A DNA stretch of 7,696 nucleotides from Halovivax sp. (GCA_007135505.1 SLIS01000171.1:1-7696); one strand, 5' to 3'; shown: positions 1-6,520, counted from the stretch's first letter. Numbers and translations: made by a program. The notes: a model not told the origin generated them from the letters alone.

Positions 1-1047
1 CCGATGTTCTTTCCGGACGCACCGGCCGTCAATCGGGCGGTGGTCGTCGGGCAGGACGAGGAGGCACTCGAGCGAAACGCCGATCGACTCGGCTTCGATC
101 GGACGTCGACTGACTGGTCGGCCGTCGTCGACGAGGTCGATGTCTTCTACAATCTGGGGCCGAACTTCCTCCACCCGGAGCCGTCGATCGCCGCGCTCGA
201 GGCGGGGACGGCCGTCCTCTGTGAGAAGCCCCTCGCTCACACGATCGAGGAGGCAGCGGCGATGGCGTCGGCAGCCCGCTCGGCCGACATTCCCGCGTTC
301 TGTGGCTTCAACTACCGGTTCGTTCCGGCGATCCAGCACGCCCGCGAACTCGTCGCGGACGGTGACCTCGGGCCGATCAGAGAGGTTCGCGCTCGGTATC
401 TGCAGGATTGGCTCGTCGACCCCGAAGCCCCGTGGACGTGGCGACTGGAAGAGGATCTCGCGGGATCCGGCTCACTCGGTGATCTCGGCTCACACCTGGT
501 CGATCTGCTTCGCTTCCTGGTCGGTGACGCCGAGGGGGCGGGCCCAATCGAGGCGGTAAGCGGTCAGTTGCAGACCTTCGTCGACGAGCGGCCGATCGCG
601 GACGGCGACGACTACCGACCCGTCACGGTCGACGACGCCTTCACTGCACAGGTAACCTTCGAGCGCGGCGCAGTCGGCACCCTCGAAGCATCTCGAGTCG
701 CTGCAGGCCACAAGAACGACCTCCAGATCGAGCTGCACGGCAGTACCGGCAGCCTCCGATTCTCGCTCGAGCGGCTGAACGAACTCGAGATCCTACGCGA
801 GGGCGATCGCGGCTACCAGACCATCCTGATTACGGACGAGGACGATCCGTTCGTCGACCACTGGTGGCCGCCGGGCCACGTCCTCGGGTGGGAACACACG
901 TTCGTCCACGAGAATGCGACCTTCCTCCGGGCAGTTGCCGAGGATACGCCCGTCGAACCGAACTTCGAGGACGGCGTCGCCGCTCAACGACTTCTCGCGG
1001 CGATCAAGGAGAGTGACGAGCGTAATGAGCGGGTGACGCTCGAGTAG
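1..1047 (+). CDS. Gfo/Idh/MocA-family NAD(P)-dependent oxidoreductase, 5'-truncated by the window edge
   Basis: The reading frame is open from base 1 and ends at TAG 1045-1047. The first in-frame ATG (base 4) is probably not the true start: the N-terminal dinucleotide-binding glycine motif and first Rossmann strand are absent, so I estimate roughly 25-35 codons lie to the left. Counting from that ATG, the family EKP motif is at residues 74-76 (Lys75 is the usual catalytic lysine). A GDLGSHLVD motif at 159-167 supplies the Asp160 and His164 expected of the catalytic pocket. A Trp-rich stretch (YLQDWL near 132, PWTWR near 143) precedes it, as in many sugar or inositol dehydrogenases of this family. 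Family members oxidise or reduce a hydroxyl/keto group on sugars, cyclitols or related compounds in the cytoplasm; the substrate cannot be read from the sequence. The next gene is 226 bp away with its own promoter-like element, so this looks like the end of a transcript. The family is secure, the substrate unknown. Confidence 0.93.
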   Translation, partial: PMFFPDAPAVNRAVVVGQDEEALERNADRLGFDRTSTDWSAVVDEVDVFYNLGPNFLHPEPSIAALEAGTAVLCEKPLAHTIEEAAAMASAARSADIPAFCGFNYRFVPAIQHARELVADGDLGPIREVRARYLQDWLVDPEAPWTWRLEEDLAGSGSLGDLGSHLVDLLRFLVGDAEGAGPIEAVSGQLQTFVDERPIADGDDYRPVTVDDAFTAQVTFERGAVGTLEASRVAAGHKNDLQIELHGSTGSLRFSLERLNELEILREGDRGYQTILITDEDDPFVDHWWPPGHVLGWEHTFVHENATFLRAVAEDTPVEPNFEDGVAAQRLLAAIKESDERNERVTLE

Positions 1048-1195
1048 GGTGTCAGTATCTCTCATCGGCTTCGGTTCGGTTGAGGGCTACGCCGAAAGTG
1101 GTCGACGTCAGTTTTCCGCTTGCGGGAGGAAGTCATGCATCCGTCGACCAGGAACGCCTGCTGAACCGGGCGAATCTCCGTCGTTTAGTGGTATT

Positions 1196-1221
1196 GGAGC
1201 GAGTGGAGCGACGGATCGCTC
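1196..1221. repeat. GGAGCGA direct repeat overlapping a GAGCGA/TCGCTC dyad
   Basis: GGAGCGA occurs twice in tandem (1196-1202 and 1205-1211). The second copy overlaps a perfect 6-bp inverted repeat, GAGCGA (1206-1211) with TCGCTC (1216-1221), around a 4-base centre. The cluster lies about 22 bp upstream of the TATA-like element of the following gene, where archaeal activators or repressors can bind. Short GAGCGA-type runs are also common low-complexity sequence between haloarchaeal genes, so this may be background rather than an operator. Confidence 0.4.
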
Positions 1222-1242
1222 GATCTGATCCCATGGGGAGTC

Positions 1243-1247
1243 TTTTT
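1243..1247 (+). promoter_or_regulatory. Candidate TATA element for the HD phosphohydrolase gene
   Basis: A run of five T residues in GC-rich surroundings is centred about 29 bp upstream of the ATG at 1274. Archaeal TATA boxes sit about 25-30 bp before the transcription start, so the transcript would begin at or next to the start codon. No Shine-Dalgarno sequence precedes the ATG, consistent with a leaderless message. Confidence 0.5.
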
Positions 1248-1273
1248 GTGGGTGAACGCGACATGATAGGGCA

Positions 1274-2500
1274 ATGAAGGTCATCAAGGACAGCGTCCAC
1301 GACCACATCGCCGTCGAGGGTGTGGCGCGGGCGCTGCTCGATACGCCGGCGCTCCAGCGGTTGCGACGGATCGCCCAACTCGGGACCGTCCCGCTCGTCT
1401 ACCCGTCTGCCAACCACACGCGGTTCGAACACAGCCTCGGCGTCTACCACATCGCCTGCGAGGCCCTCGAACAGCTCGGAATCGAGGGGAAACAGGCAGA
1501 GCGGATCAAGGCGGCTGCGCTGCTTCACGACGTCGGTCACGGGCCATACAGTCACAACGTCGAAGATCTCATTCACCGGGAGACGGGCCGATATCACGAC
1601 GAGGTCCACGACCTGCTCGCTACCGGCGAGATCGGTGACGTGCTCCGCGACCACGAGCTGGAACCCGATCGAGTCGCGTCACTCGTCGCCGGCGAGGGTC
1701 GATTCGGACAGCTGGTTTCCGGCGAGCTAGACGTCGACCGGATGGACTACCTCGTCCGTGACGCCCACCACACTGGCGTGCCGTACGGGACGATCGACCA
1801 CGGTCGACTCGTTCGGGAGCTCACATTTGTTGACGGCGAACTCGTTCTCGCCGAGGGGAACGTCCAGACGGCGGAGAGCCTCCTGGTCGCTCGCGCCCTC
1901 ATGAATCCGACTGTCTACAGCCACAGCGCCGCCCGAATTAGCAAGGCGATGCTCAAGCGCGCGAGCGCTGCCCTGCTAGAGGCGGGCGCGACTGATGGCG
2001 AGACGCTCGCACGCATGGACGACTACGAACTCGTCGTCTCGCTCAGAACGTGTGAGGCGAGTGCGGACCTGGCCAAGCGACTCGACGATCGCCGCCTCTA
2101 CAAGCGCGCCGTCTGGGCGGAAATCGACGACGTCCCCGGCGGGATCATCGAGGCGGATCACGAGTCGATACGTCGGTTCGAACGCGACATCGCAGACCGG
2201 GCGAACGTCCAGCCCGAGCACGTCATCCTCGACGTCCCCGGCCGACCGACGATGACCGAGTCGACTTCGCGCGTGATGGTAAACGGCGAGATCCGGCGAC
2301 TCGGACAGCAATCTCCCCTTGTCGATGCCCTCCGCTCGGCCCAGTACGCCCAGTGGCGCCTCGGGGTCTACTGCCCCGCCCACGAGCGCGAGCAAGTGGG
2401 TCACGCCGCGGTGTCAGTGCTCGGCCTCGACATCGACGGCCCGCTGATCAGCGACGTCCGGGACGGGCTCTACGCGACGCTCGACCAGTTCGCCGAGTAA
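1274..2500 (+). CDS. HD-domain phosphohydrolase, SAMHD1/dNTP triphosphohydrolase-like
   Basis: The 408-residue protein carries the full HD metal-site pattern. His53 lies in TRFEHSLGVYH (50-59 without the first Thr), His85-Asp86 in LLHDVGHGPYSHN (83-95), and Asp155 in LDVDRMDYL (152-160). These correspond to His167, His206-Asp207 and Asp311 of human SAMHD1; Arg50 and the RDAHHTG segment (162-168) also match conserved positions of that family. The SAMHD1/YwfO branch of HD enzymes hydrolyses dNTPs to deoxynucleoside and triphosphate, often under allosteric nucleotide control. The C-terminal part (about 230-408) is less conserved and could hold the oligomerisation or allosteric regions. There is no signal peptide or membrane segment, so it is cytoplasmic. 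The start is chosen because KVIKDSVHDHI is the usual family N-terminus and a TATA-like element is placed for it. An amidohydrolase follows after 82 bp. The HD family is certain; dNTPase activity is inferred from motifs, and other phosphate esters are possible substrates. Confidence 0.95.
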   Translation: MKVIKDSVHDHIAVEGVARALLDTPALQRLRRIAQLGTVPLVYPSANHTRFEHSLGVYHIACEALEQLGIEGKQAERIKAAALLHDVGHGPYSHNVEDLIHRETGRYHDEVHDLLATGEIGDVLRDHELEPDRVASLVAGEGRFGQLVSGELDVDRMDYLVRDAHHTGVPYGTIDHGRLVRELTFVDGELVLAEGNVQTAESLLVARALMNPTVYSHSAARISKAMLKRASAALLEAGATDGETLARMDDYELVVSLRTCEASADLAKRLDDRRLYKRAVWAEIDDVPGGIIEADHESIRRFERDIADRANVQPEHVILDVPGRPTMTESTSRVMVNGEIRRLGQQSPLVDALRSAQYAQWRLGVYCPAHEREQVGHAAVSVLGLDIDGPLISDVRDGLYATLDQFAE

Positions 2501-2514
2501 CCGAGCTTTCGGAG

Positions 2515-2525
2515 ACGACGGTCGT
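2515..2525. repeat. Small ACGAC/GTCGT dyad upstream of the amidohydrolase promoter
   Basis: ACGAC (2515-2519) and GTCGT (2521-2525) form a near-perfect palindrome around one base, about 27 bp upstream of the TATA-like CTTCAAG. It could be a regulator site, but palindromes of this size are frequent in GTCG-rich haloarchaeal DNA. Confidence 0.25.
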
Positions 2526-2550
2526 TCGAGAGGGGCCTGCAGAGACGAAC

Positions 2551-2559
2551 CCTTCAAGG
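2551..2559 (+). promoter_or_regulatory. Candidate TATA element for the amidohydrolase gene
   Basis: CCTTCAAGG is centred about 28 bp upstream of the ATG at 2583 and resembles the stronger CTTTAAAGG found at the same spacing before the gene at 6620. This suggests the amidohydrolase can be transcribed on its own as a leaderless message, although the 82-bp gap also allows read-through from the HD gene. Confidence 0.5.
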
Positions 2560-2582
2560 CGATTCCGCACGGACCGGCCGGT

Positions 2583-3626
2583 ATGGAACGTACCGGGACG
2601 ATTCTGACCGGGCCGGACTTCGAACCGATCGAGGGGCGCCTCAGGATCCACGACGGTGTCGTCGAGGAGATCGTTCCGGACAACGTCGAGGACGACGCGA
2701 TCATCGCACCCGGGTTCGTCAACGCTCACACGCACCTCGGCGATTCCATCGCGAAGGAGGCCGGTCGCGGTCTGTCACTCGAGGAACTCGTTGCACCGCC
2801 GGACGGGCTCAAACACCGGCTGCTCCGGGAGGCAAGTGACGCCGAGTTGATCGAGGGGATGCGTCGGTCCCTCTCGTTCGCGATACGGAGCGGAACCGTC
2901 GCCTGTCTCGATTTTCGTGAAGGTGGAGTCGACGGCGTAGCCCAACTCGAATCGGCAAGTGCATCGCTTCCGATCCGGGCGTACGCGTACGCTCGTGAGT
3001 CGATCGAAGCGATGGAAGCCGGCGATGGGTTCGGTGCGAGCGGGGCGAACGATGCCGACTTCACGGCCACACGCGAAGCGGCCCGAGAGTTGGACAAACC
3101 GTTCGGAATCCACGCCGGCGAGCCCGATTCGAGTGACATCGATCCGGCCCTCGATCTCGACCCCGACTTCCTCGTCCACGTGGTTCATCCCGAACCGCAC
3201 CACCTGGAACGAATCGAGACCACGGAAACGCCGGTCGTCTGCTGTCCACGGTCCAATCTCGTTACCGGCGTCGGACTCGCACCGTTCGAAGCCCTCCACG
3301 AGCGAACGACACTCGCACTCGGGACCGACAACGTGATGCTCAACTCCCCGTCGATGTTTCGCGAGATGGCGTTCGTCTCGAAGTACAGCGATCTCGAGGC
3401 ACCGGAGGTCCTTCGGATGGCGACCAGCAACGGAGCGGCGCTGCTGGATCGGGCCGATGGAGTGATCGAACCCGGTCGTCCGGCCAACCTGATCGTGCTG
3501 GACGCTGGCACCGACAACCTCTCGGGCGTACGCGATCCTATCAGAGCCGTCGTCCGCCGGGCGGGCGTCGACGACGTCGACGACGTACTTATCGACGGCG
3601 AGTCGGTCCTGGAACGGCTTTCGTGA
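2583..3626 (+). CDS. Amidohydrolase-superfamily protein, deaminase-like (ATZ/TRZ or nucleoside/SAH-deaminase type)
   Basis: The 347-residue cytoplasmic protein has the ordered motifs of a mononuclear metal amidohydrolase. NAHTHLGDS (48-55 region) gives His49 and His51. IHAGE gives His177 and Glu180, the HxxE of deaminases. His199 in VHVVHPEPHH is the likely next metal ligand. CPRSN is at 221-225 and LGTDN gives Asp249. A short N-terminal beta-rich segment (about 1-45) and a C-terminal part ending in DGESVL form the usual composite beta-sandwich, with PGRPANLIVLD (297-307) typical of the family. HxxE with CPxSN points to hydrolytic deamination of a purine, pyrimidine or nucleoside-like substrate, but the substrate is not identifiable. 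At 347 residues it is clearly shorter than the roughly 400-450 of characterised SAH/MTA deaminases. A PPDGLKH segment (72-78) suggests a distinct archaeal subfamily. It lies 82 bp downstream of the dNTPase-like gene on the same strand. The superfamily is certain; the reaction is inferred. Confidence 0.92.
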   Translation: MERTGTILTGPDFEPIEGRLRIHDGVVEEIVPDNVEDDAIIAPGFVNAHTHLGDSIAKEAGRGLSLEELVAPPDGLKHRLLREASDAELIEGMRRSLSFAIRSGTVACLDFREGGVDGVAQLESASASLPIRAYAYARESIEAMEAGDGFGASGANDADFTATREAARELDKPFGIHAGEPDSSDIDPALDLDPDFLVHVVHPEPHHLERIETTETPVVCCPRSNLVTGVGLAPFEALHERTTLALGTDNVMLNSPSMFREMAFVSKYSDLEAPEVLRMATSNGAALLDRADGVIEPGRPANLIVLDAGTDNLSGVRDPIRAVVRRAGVDDVDDVLIDGESVLERLS

Positions 3627-3749
3627 CCACACTGATCCGTTTGGTATCCTGTGACCGGTAGCGTCCGTATCGAGACCGAACAGTGTCACGACCAGGACTC
3701 GATGGCCACACCCCCGGTCTGTCGTCCAGTTTCAGGCTCGACGATAGTG

Positions 3750-3757
3750 TTATTATG
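3750..3757 (+). promoter_or_regulatory. Candidate TATA element for the universal stress protein gene
   Basis: TTATTATG is the most AT-rich patch in this gap. It is centred near 3753, predicting a transcript start near 3778-3782, a few bases before ATG 3788. The ATG at 3770 would then lie upstream of the transcript start, which supports 3788 as the real start. Confidence 0.6.
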
Positions 3758-3766
3758 CTCGACCAC

Positions 3767-3784
3767 GGTATGTCACGTAATACC
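3767..3784. repeat. GGTAT/ATACC dyad over the predicted transcript start of the stress protein gene
   Basis: GGTAT (3767-3771) and ATACC (3780-3784) are inverted around 8 bases and straddle the predicted transcription start. A protein bound here would block initiation, so it is a possible operator. The arms are only 5 bp and may be chance. Confidence 0.3.
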
Positions 3785-3787
3785 ACG

Positions 3788-4273
3788 ATGTACGACCGGG
3801 TTCTCGTTCCGACCGACGGTTCGCCTGCAGTCGAACGGGCCGTCGACCACGCGATCGACCTCGCGTCGAGTCACGACGCGATAATCAGGGCCGTCTACGT
3901 CGTCAACGCAGCGAGTTACGGCGGTCTTCCGATGGAGACCGCCTGGGACGGTATCGGGAACGCGCTCCGCGACGAAGGACAGGCCGCCGTCGACCGTGTG
4001 GAAGAATTGGTCGAGAACCACGAGGCCGACATCGACGTCGAGACGGTCGTCCTCGAGGGATCGCCGAGTCGGACGATCGTCGATCACGCCAGAACGGGTG
4101 ACTGTGATCTGATCGTGATGGGGACCCACGGTCGAGGCGGCATCAATCGGCTGTTGCTCGGCAGCGTCGCCGAACGGGTAGTCAGAATGTCGCCCATTCC
4201 GGTCATGACGGTCAGGGTCGGCCAGTCGACCCCCGAGGAGTCGACAACCGAACCGCTGGCCGGAGTCGACTGA
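3788..4273 (+). CDS. Universal stress protein, UspA family
   Basis: The 161-residue single-domain protein begins MYDRVLVPTDGS, the standard Usp N-terminus, with conserved Asp10. It ends its core with the ATP-binding motif G-2x-G-9x-G-S: Gly112, Gly115, Gly125 and Ser126, in GTHGRGG followed by LLLGS. The motif fits the consensus exactly, so this is predicted to be an ATP-binding, MJ0577-like member rather than a non-binding UspA. Usp proteins are cytoplasmic dimers linked to stress survival; the specific role is unknown. An upstream ATG at 3683 or 3770 would add up to 35 residues that do not match the family and would precede the predicted transcript start, so 3788 is preferred. The last roughly 15 residues after the final beta-strand (TVRVG) are an acidic tail outside the domain. 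The gene stands alone, convergent with birA. Confidence 0.95.
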   Translation: MYDRVLVPTDGSPAVERAVDHAIDLASSHDAIIRAVYVVNAASYGGLPMETAWDGIGNALRDEGQAAVDRVEELVENHEADIDVETVVLEGSPSRTIVDHARTGDCDLIVMGTHGRGGINRLLLGSVAERVVRMSPIPVMTVRVGQSTPEESTTEPLAGVD

Positions 4274-4430
4274 CGCCGGTCGTTCCTGCCGTCACAGCTT
4301 CCGGCGAGCCGCGGGTGTCCGTGACCAGTCTCGGATGGGTGTCGGCCACGTAGTCTGCCGTGGGGCTGCCGACGGCGCCCCATCTGACTCCGCGTCCGTA
4401 CGACGGCGTGTGCGAGAACGAGTCGGTGGT
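4274..4430. other. Convergent intergenic region between the stress protein gene and birA
   Basis: This 157-bp gap separates two genes that face each other. It has no supportable gene. It contains the GC-rich hairpin at 4361-4382 and a wider 6-bp inverted repeat (CGCCGG 4274-4279 with CCGGCG 4301-4306, 21-base spacer). There is no T-run of the kind archaeal termination usually needs. Confidence 0.65.
4361..4382. terminator. GC-rich hairpin between convergent genes, possible bidirectional transcript end
   Basis: TGGGGC (4361-4366) pairs with GCCCCA (4377-4382), and inside it GCC (4368-4370) pairs with GGC (4374-4376) around a 3-base GAC loop. The result is a 9-bp stem with a single bulged T. 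It sits between convergent genes, where a structured 3' end would serve both. Archaeal terminators depend mainly on T-runs, which are missing, so this may be an RNA-stabilising or processing structure rather than a terminator. Confidence 0.4.
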
Positions 4431-5369
4431 TCAGGCGGGCCGCAAGTGTTCGCAGTCGCCGGCAGTCACGGTGATCCGGTCGTCGTCCGTCTCGACGACG
4501 AGCGCGCCGAACGGCGTGACGTCGACGGCGACGCCCACCAGTTCGTCATCAGATCGCGTCACTCGCACGCGCCGATCGAGCGTCACGGTGCGGTCGCGCC
4601 ATTCGTCGAGTGCCCCGGAGAGGTCCCGTCGTTGTTCGTCGTAGCGTTCGAGCAGTCGCTGGAGGAAGGCTCGACGGTCGACCGGGCTCGTCTCTGCCTG
4701 GATGCTCGTCGCGCTGTCGGGGAGGTCGTCGGGCTCGATGTTGGCGTTGACGCCGATCCCACAGACGAGCCACTCGATCCGGTCGGTCTCGCCTTCCATC
4801 TCGGTGAGAATTCCGGCGAGTTTGCGATAGCCGCGATCGTCGGCTGCGGGTACGACGACGTCGTTTGGCCACTTGATCCGTGCGTCGACCCCCGCCTCCC
4901 GCGTCGCTTTCGTCGTGGCGACGGCCGCGGCCAGGGTGCAGAGGGGCGCGCGAGCCGGTGGAATCGACGGTCGCTCGACGATACTCGTCCAGATACCGCC
5001 CGCCGGCGAGTCCCACTCGCGGTCGAGCCGGCCGCGGCCGCCGGTCTGGACGGTGGCGACGACGGCGACGTCCGCTCGCCCGTCGGCGGCGAGTTCACGG
5101 GCCCGTTCGTTCGTACTCCCGAGTTCGTCGTGAAAGTCGATCGAAAACGGCGCCTCGAGTCCGTACTCGAGCAGGGGACCGGAGTAGCCGTCGGCCGACG
5201 TGAGCACGTAGCCGTTAGCCGTCCCGTCAATCTCGAAACCGGCGTTCCTGAGGTCCTCGACGTGCTTCCAGACGGCAGCCCGGGAGATACCGATCGACTC
5301 GGCCATATCCGGGCCGGAAACCGGCCCGTCCGCCAGCAGCCCCAGGACGGCCGTCCGCGTCTCGTTCAT
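4431..5369 (-). CDS. birA: Biotin--[acetyl-CoA-carboxylase] ligase with N-terminal HTH (BirA-type)
   Basis: The 312-residue protein makes biotinyl-AMP from biotin and ATP and transfers biotin to a lysine on carrier proteins such as acetyl/propionyl-CoA carboxylase subunits. Residues 1-60 form a winged helix-turn-helix (SGPDMAESIGISRAAVWKHV, about 18-37). The catalytic domain has GST-N near 84, the biotin/AMP loop TGGRGRLDREW (109-119), KWPND (166-170), KLAGIL (183-188) and GIGVNAN (204-210). A C-terminal beta-barrel-like domain covers about 266-312. This is the class II architecture that can also act as a biotin-responsive repressor. The ATG at 5369 gives a full-length HTH, and a TATA-like element lies about 27 bp upstream on this strand. 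tyrS is 127 bp upstream in the same direction. Function as ligase is nearly certain; repressor activity is inferred from the intact HTH. Confidence 0.97.
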   Translation of the reverse strand: MNETRTAVLGLLADGPVSGPDMAESIGISRAAVWKHVEDLRNAGFEIDGTANGYVLTSADGYSGPLLEYGLEAPFSIDFHDELGSTNERARELAADGRADVAVVATVQTGGRGRLDREWDSPAGGIWTSIVERPSIPPARAPLCTLAAAVATTKATREAGVDARIKWPNDVVVPAADDRGYRKLAGILTEMEGETDRIEWLVCGIGVNANIEPDDLPDSATSIQAETSPVDRRAFLQRLLERYDEQRRDLSGALDEWRDRTVTLDRRVRVTRSDDELVGVAVDVTPFGALVVETDDDRITVTAGDCEHLRPA

Positions 5370-5393
5370 ATGTCATCTCGGGAACCGACGACC

Positions 5394-5399
5394 TTCAAT
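5394..5399 (-). promoter_or_regulatory. Candidate TATA element for birA
   Basis: Read on the minus strand this is ATTGAA, centred about 27 bp before the birA start codon. The spacing matches the other promoters in the window and suggests birA has its own leaderless transcript, separate from tyrS. Confidence 0.45.
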
Positions 5400-5466
5400 C
5401 GAGTGGTCGGTGACGAATATGGCGGGGCAGAAAGCGGAGGACGTCGAGACTGGAGAACGGGACGGT

Positions 5467-5492
5467 GAACCGTCGTTCGGCCCCAACGGTTC
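5467..5492 (-). other. Inverted repeat just downstream of tyrS
   Basis: GAACCGT (5467-5473) and ACGGTTC (5486-5492) are perfect 7-bp arms around 12 bases, starting 4 bases past the tyrS stop codon. A competing 5-bp hairpin (GACGG/CCGTC, 5461-5474) overlaps it. The structure could protect or define the 3' end of the tyrS message, but no T-run follows on the minus strand. Confidence 0.4.
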
Positions 5493-5496
5493 GATA

Positions 5497-6480
5497 CTAC
5501 TCGGCTCGTAACTCTTCGAGGAGCGCTCGTCCGGGGGCGATCAACTCGTCGAGGTAGCTAGCGAGCGTCGCCTTCGCATCCGCCGGGTGGAGTTCGCCGT
5601 CGTCGAGGTCGGCTGCCAGGCGGTCGTACTCCTCGTAGATGACGTCGCCGCCGTACTCGTCCGGGCGCTCGACGGTCACCGACTCGAATCGGGGGAAGAC
5701 GTGGTACTCGAACAGCTCGAGAACCGGATTCTCGAGGTCACCCTCCGGATCGCGCTCCGGTGGACAGAAGGCGCTGTTTACCTTCTCTTCGAGCTCCGCA
5801 GCCGAATCTTCCATCGAGACGGTGACGCCCTCGCTCGAGGACATCTTGCCCTCGCCGGTCGTCAGATCGGCGATGATAGGGGTGTGGATGGCGGGACGCA
5901 CGTCGTAGTCGAGTTCCGGCAGCCCCTCGCGGGCGAGCATGTGGACCTTTCGCTGGTCTAACCCCCCAATTGCGATGTCGACGTCGAGGTACTCGATGTC
6001 GAGTGCCTGCATCAGCGGATAGACGACGTGGCTCACCTTCGCCGTCTCACCGGACTGAATCTCAGCCATTGCCCGCTGGGCCCGGTTGAGCGTCGTCGAG
6101 AGTTCGAGTTCGTGCAAGTCGAGGGTGTACTCCTCCGCGAGCTGGTACTCGGAGCCGTAGACGAACTCGGTCTGCTTCTCGTCGAGACCGTAGGCCACAA
6201 ATTGCGCTCGCATTCGTTCGGCGGTCTCGCGAATCTCCTCGAACGTTCCCTTTCCGTTGAGGTACGCGTGGACGTCGGCGAGCAGGACGACGACGTCCAT
6301 GCCCGCTTCCTGACAGTCGATGAGCTTGTTTGCCGTCAGCAGGTGACCGATGTGGAGCACGCCCGAGGGCTCGTATCCGACGTAGACGCGCGTCCCCTCG
6401 GGATCCTCGGCCAGTTCGCGCACCTCGTCCTCGGTGACCACCTCTTCGGCGTTCCGGGTGATCAGCTCGTATGCGTCCAT
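5497..6480 (-). CDS. tyrS: Tyrosyl-tRNA synthetase, archaeal type
   Basis: The 327-residue class I synthetase charges tRNA-Tyr with tyrosine using ATP. The HIGH signature is at 43-46 (VLHIGHLL) and the KMSKS equivalent is KMSSS at 212-216. The tyrosine pocket matches Methanocaldococcus jannaschii TyrRS: Tyr33 in VYVGYEPSG, Tyr154, Gln158 and Asp161 in YPLMQALDIEYL, and the GGLDQRKVHMLARE segment (172-185). Length is close to the roughly 305-330 residues usual for archaeal TyrRS. The frame stays open upstream to 6621, but those 47 extra residues are Arg-rich, unlike this acidic protein, and a TATA element is placed for ATG 6480, so that start is preferred. MDAYELITRN also aligns directly with the M. 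jannaschii N-terminus. It is transcribed divergently from the GCS2-type gene. Identification is very secure. Confidence 0.98.
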   Translation of the reverse strand: MDAYELITRNAEEVVTEDEVRELAEDPEGTRVYVGYEPSGVLHIGHLLTANKLIDCQEAGMDVVVLLADVHAYLNGKGTFEEIRETAERMRAQFVAYGLDEKQTEFVYGSEYQLAEEYTLDLHELELSTTLNRAQRAMAEIQSGETAKVSHVVYPLMQALDIEYLDVDIAIGGLDQRKVHMLAREGLPELDYDVRPAIHTPIIADLTTGEGKMSSSEGVTVSMEDSAAELEEKVNSAFCPPERDPEGDLENPVLELFEYHVFPRFESVTVERPDEYGGDVIYEEYDRLAADLDDGELHPADAKATLASYLDELIAPGRALLEELRAE

Positions 6481-6503
6481 GCGTGTGGGGTGTCGGCGGA
6501 CCG

Positions 6504-6509
6504 ATTTAT
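6504..6509 (-). promoter_or_regulatory. TATA element for tyrS
   Basis: Read on the minus strand this is ATAAAT, a good archaeal TATA sequence, centred about 26-27 bp before the tyrS ATG. It implies a leaderless tyrS transcript and rules out the longer upstream start, because the element would fall inside that coding sequence. Confidence 0.65.
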
Positions 6510-6520
6510 GCCTTCGTTTC

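Larger units (their letters stand above)
1048..1273. other. Intergenic region upstream of the HD phosphohydrolase gene
   Basis: This 226-bp stretch has no convincing gene. Open frames through it on both strands have no recognisable protein features and overlap better-supported neighbours. It does hold a small repeat cluster at 1196-1221 and a TATA-like T-run at 1243-1247, listed separately. No T-rich terminator follows the oxidoreductase stop codon. Confidence 0.7.
3627..3787. other. Intergenic region between the amidohydrolase and universal stress protein genes
   Basis: This 161-bp region has no convincing gene; an in-frame extension of the stress protein to 3683 is judged non-coding. It holds the TATA-like TTATTATG (3750-3757) and a 5-bp dyad at the likely transcript start. 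No T-rich terminator is obvious after the amidohydrolase stop. Confidence 0.65.

Noticed and set aside
1080..1277. Possible 65-codon small protein in the gap before the HD gene
   Set aside because: It has no recognisable motif and runs through the repeat cluster and promoter of the next gene, overlapping its start codon.
2775..3689. A 304-codon open frame on the minus strand across the amidohydrolase
   Set aside because: It is the antisense shadow of a gene with complete amidohydrolase motifs and has no protein features of its own.
3683..3787. N-terminal extension of the universal stress protein by 35 codons
   Set aside because: The extension overlaps the TATA-like element and does not match the Usp N-terminus, which begins at MYDRVLVPTDGS.
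4335..5468. A 377-codon open frame on the plus strand across birA
   Set aside because: It is antisense to birA, whose motifs are unmistakable. Long antisense frames are expected in GC-rich haloarchaeal genes, and the translated product shows no recognisable family motif.
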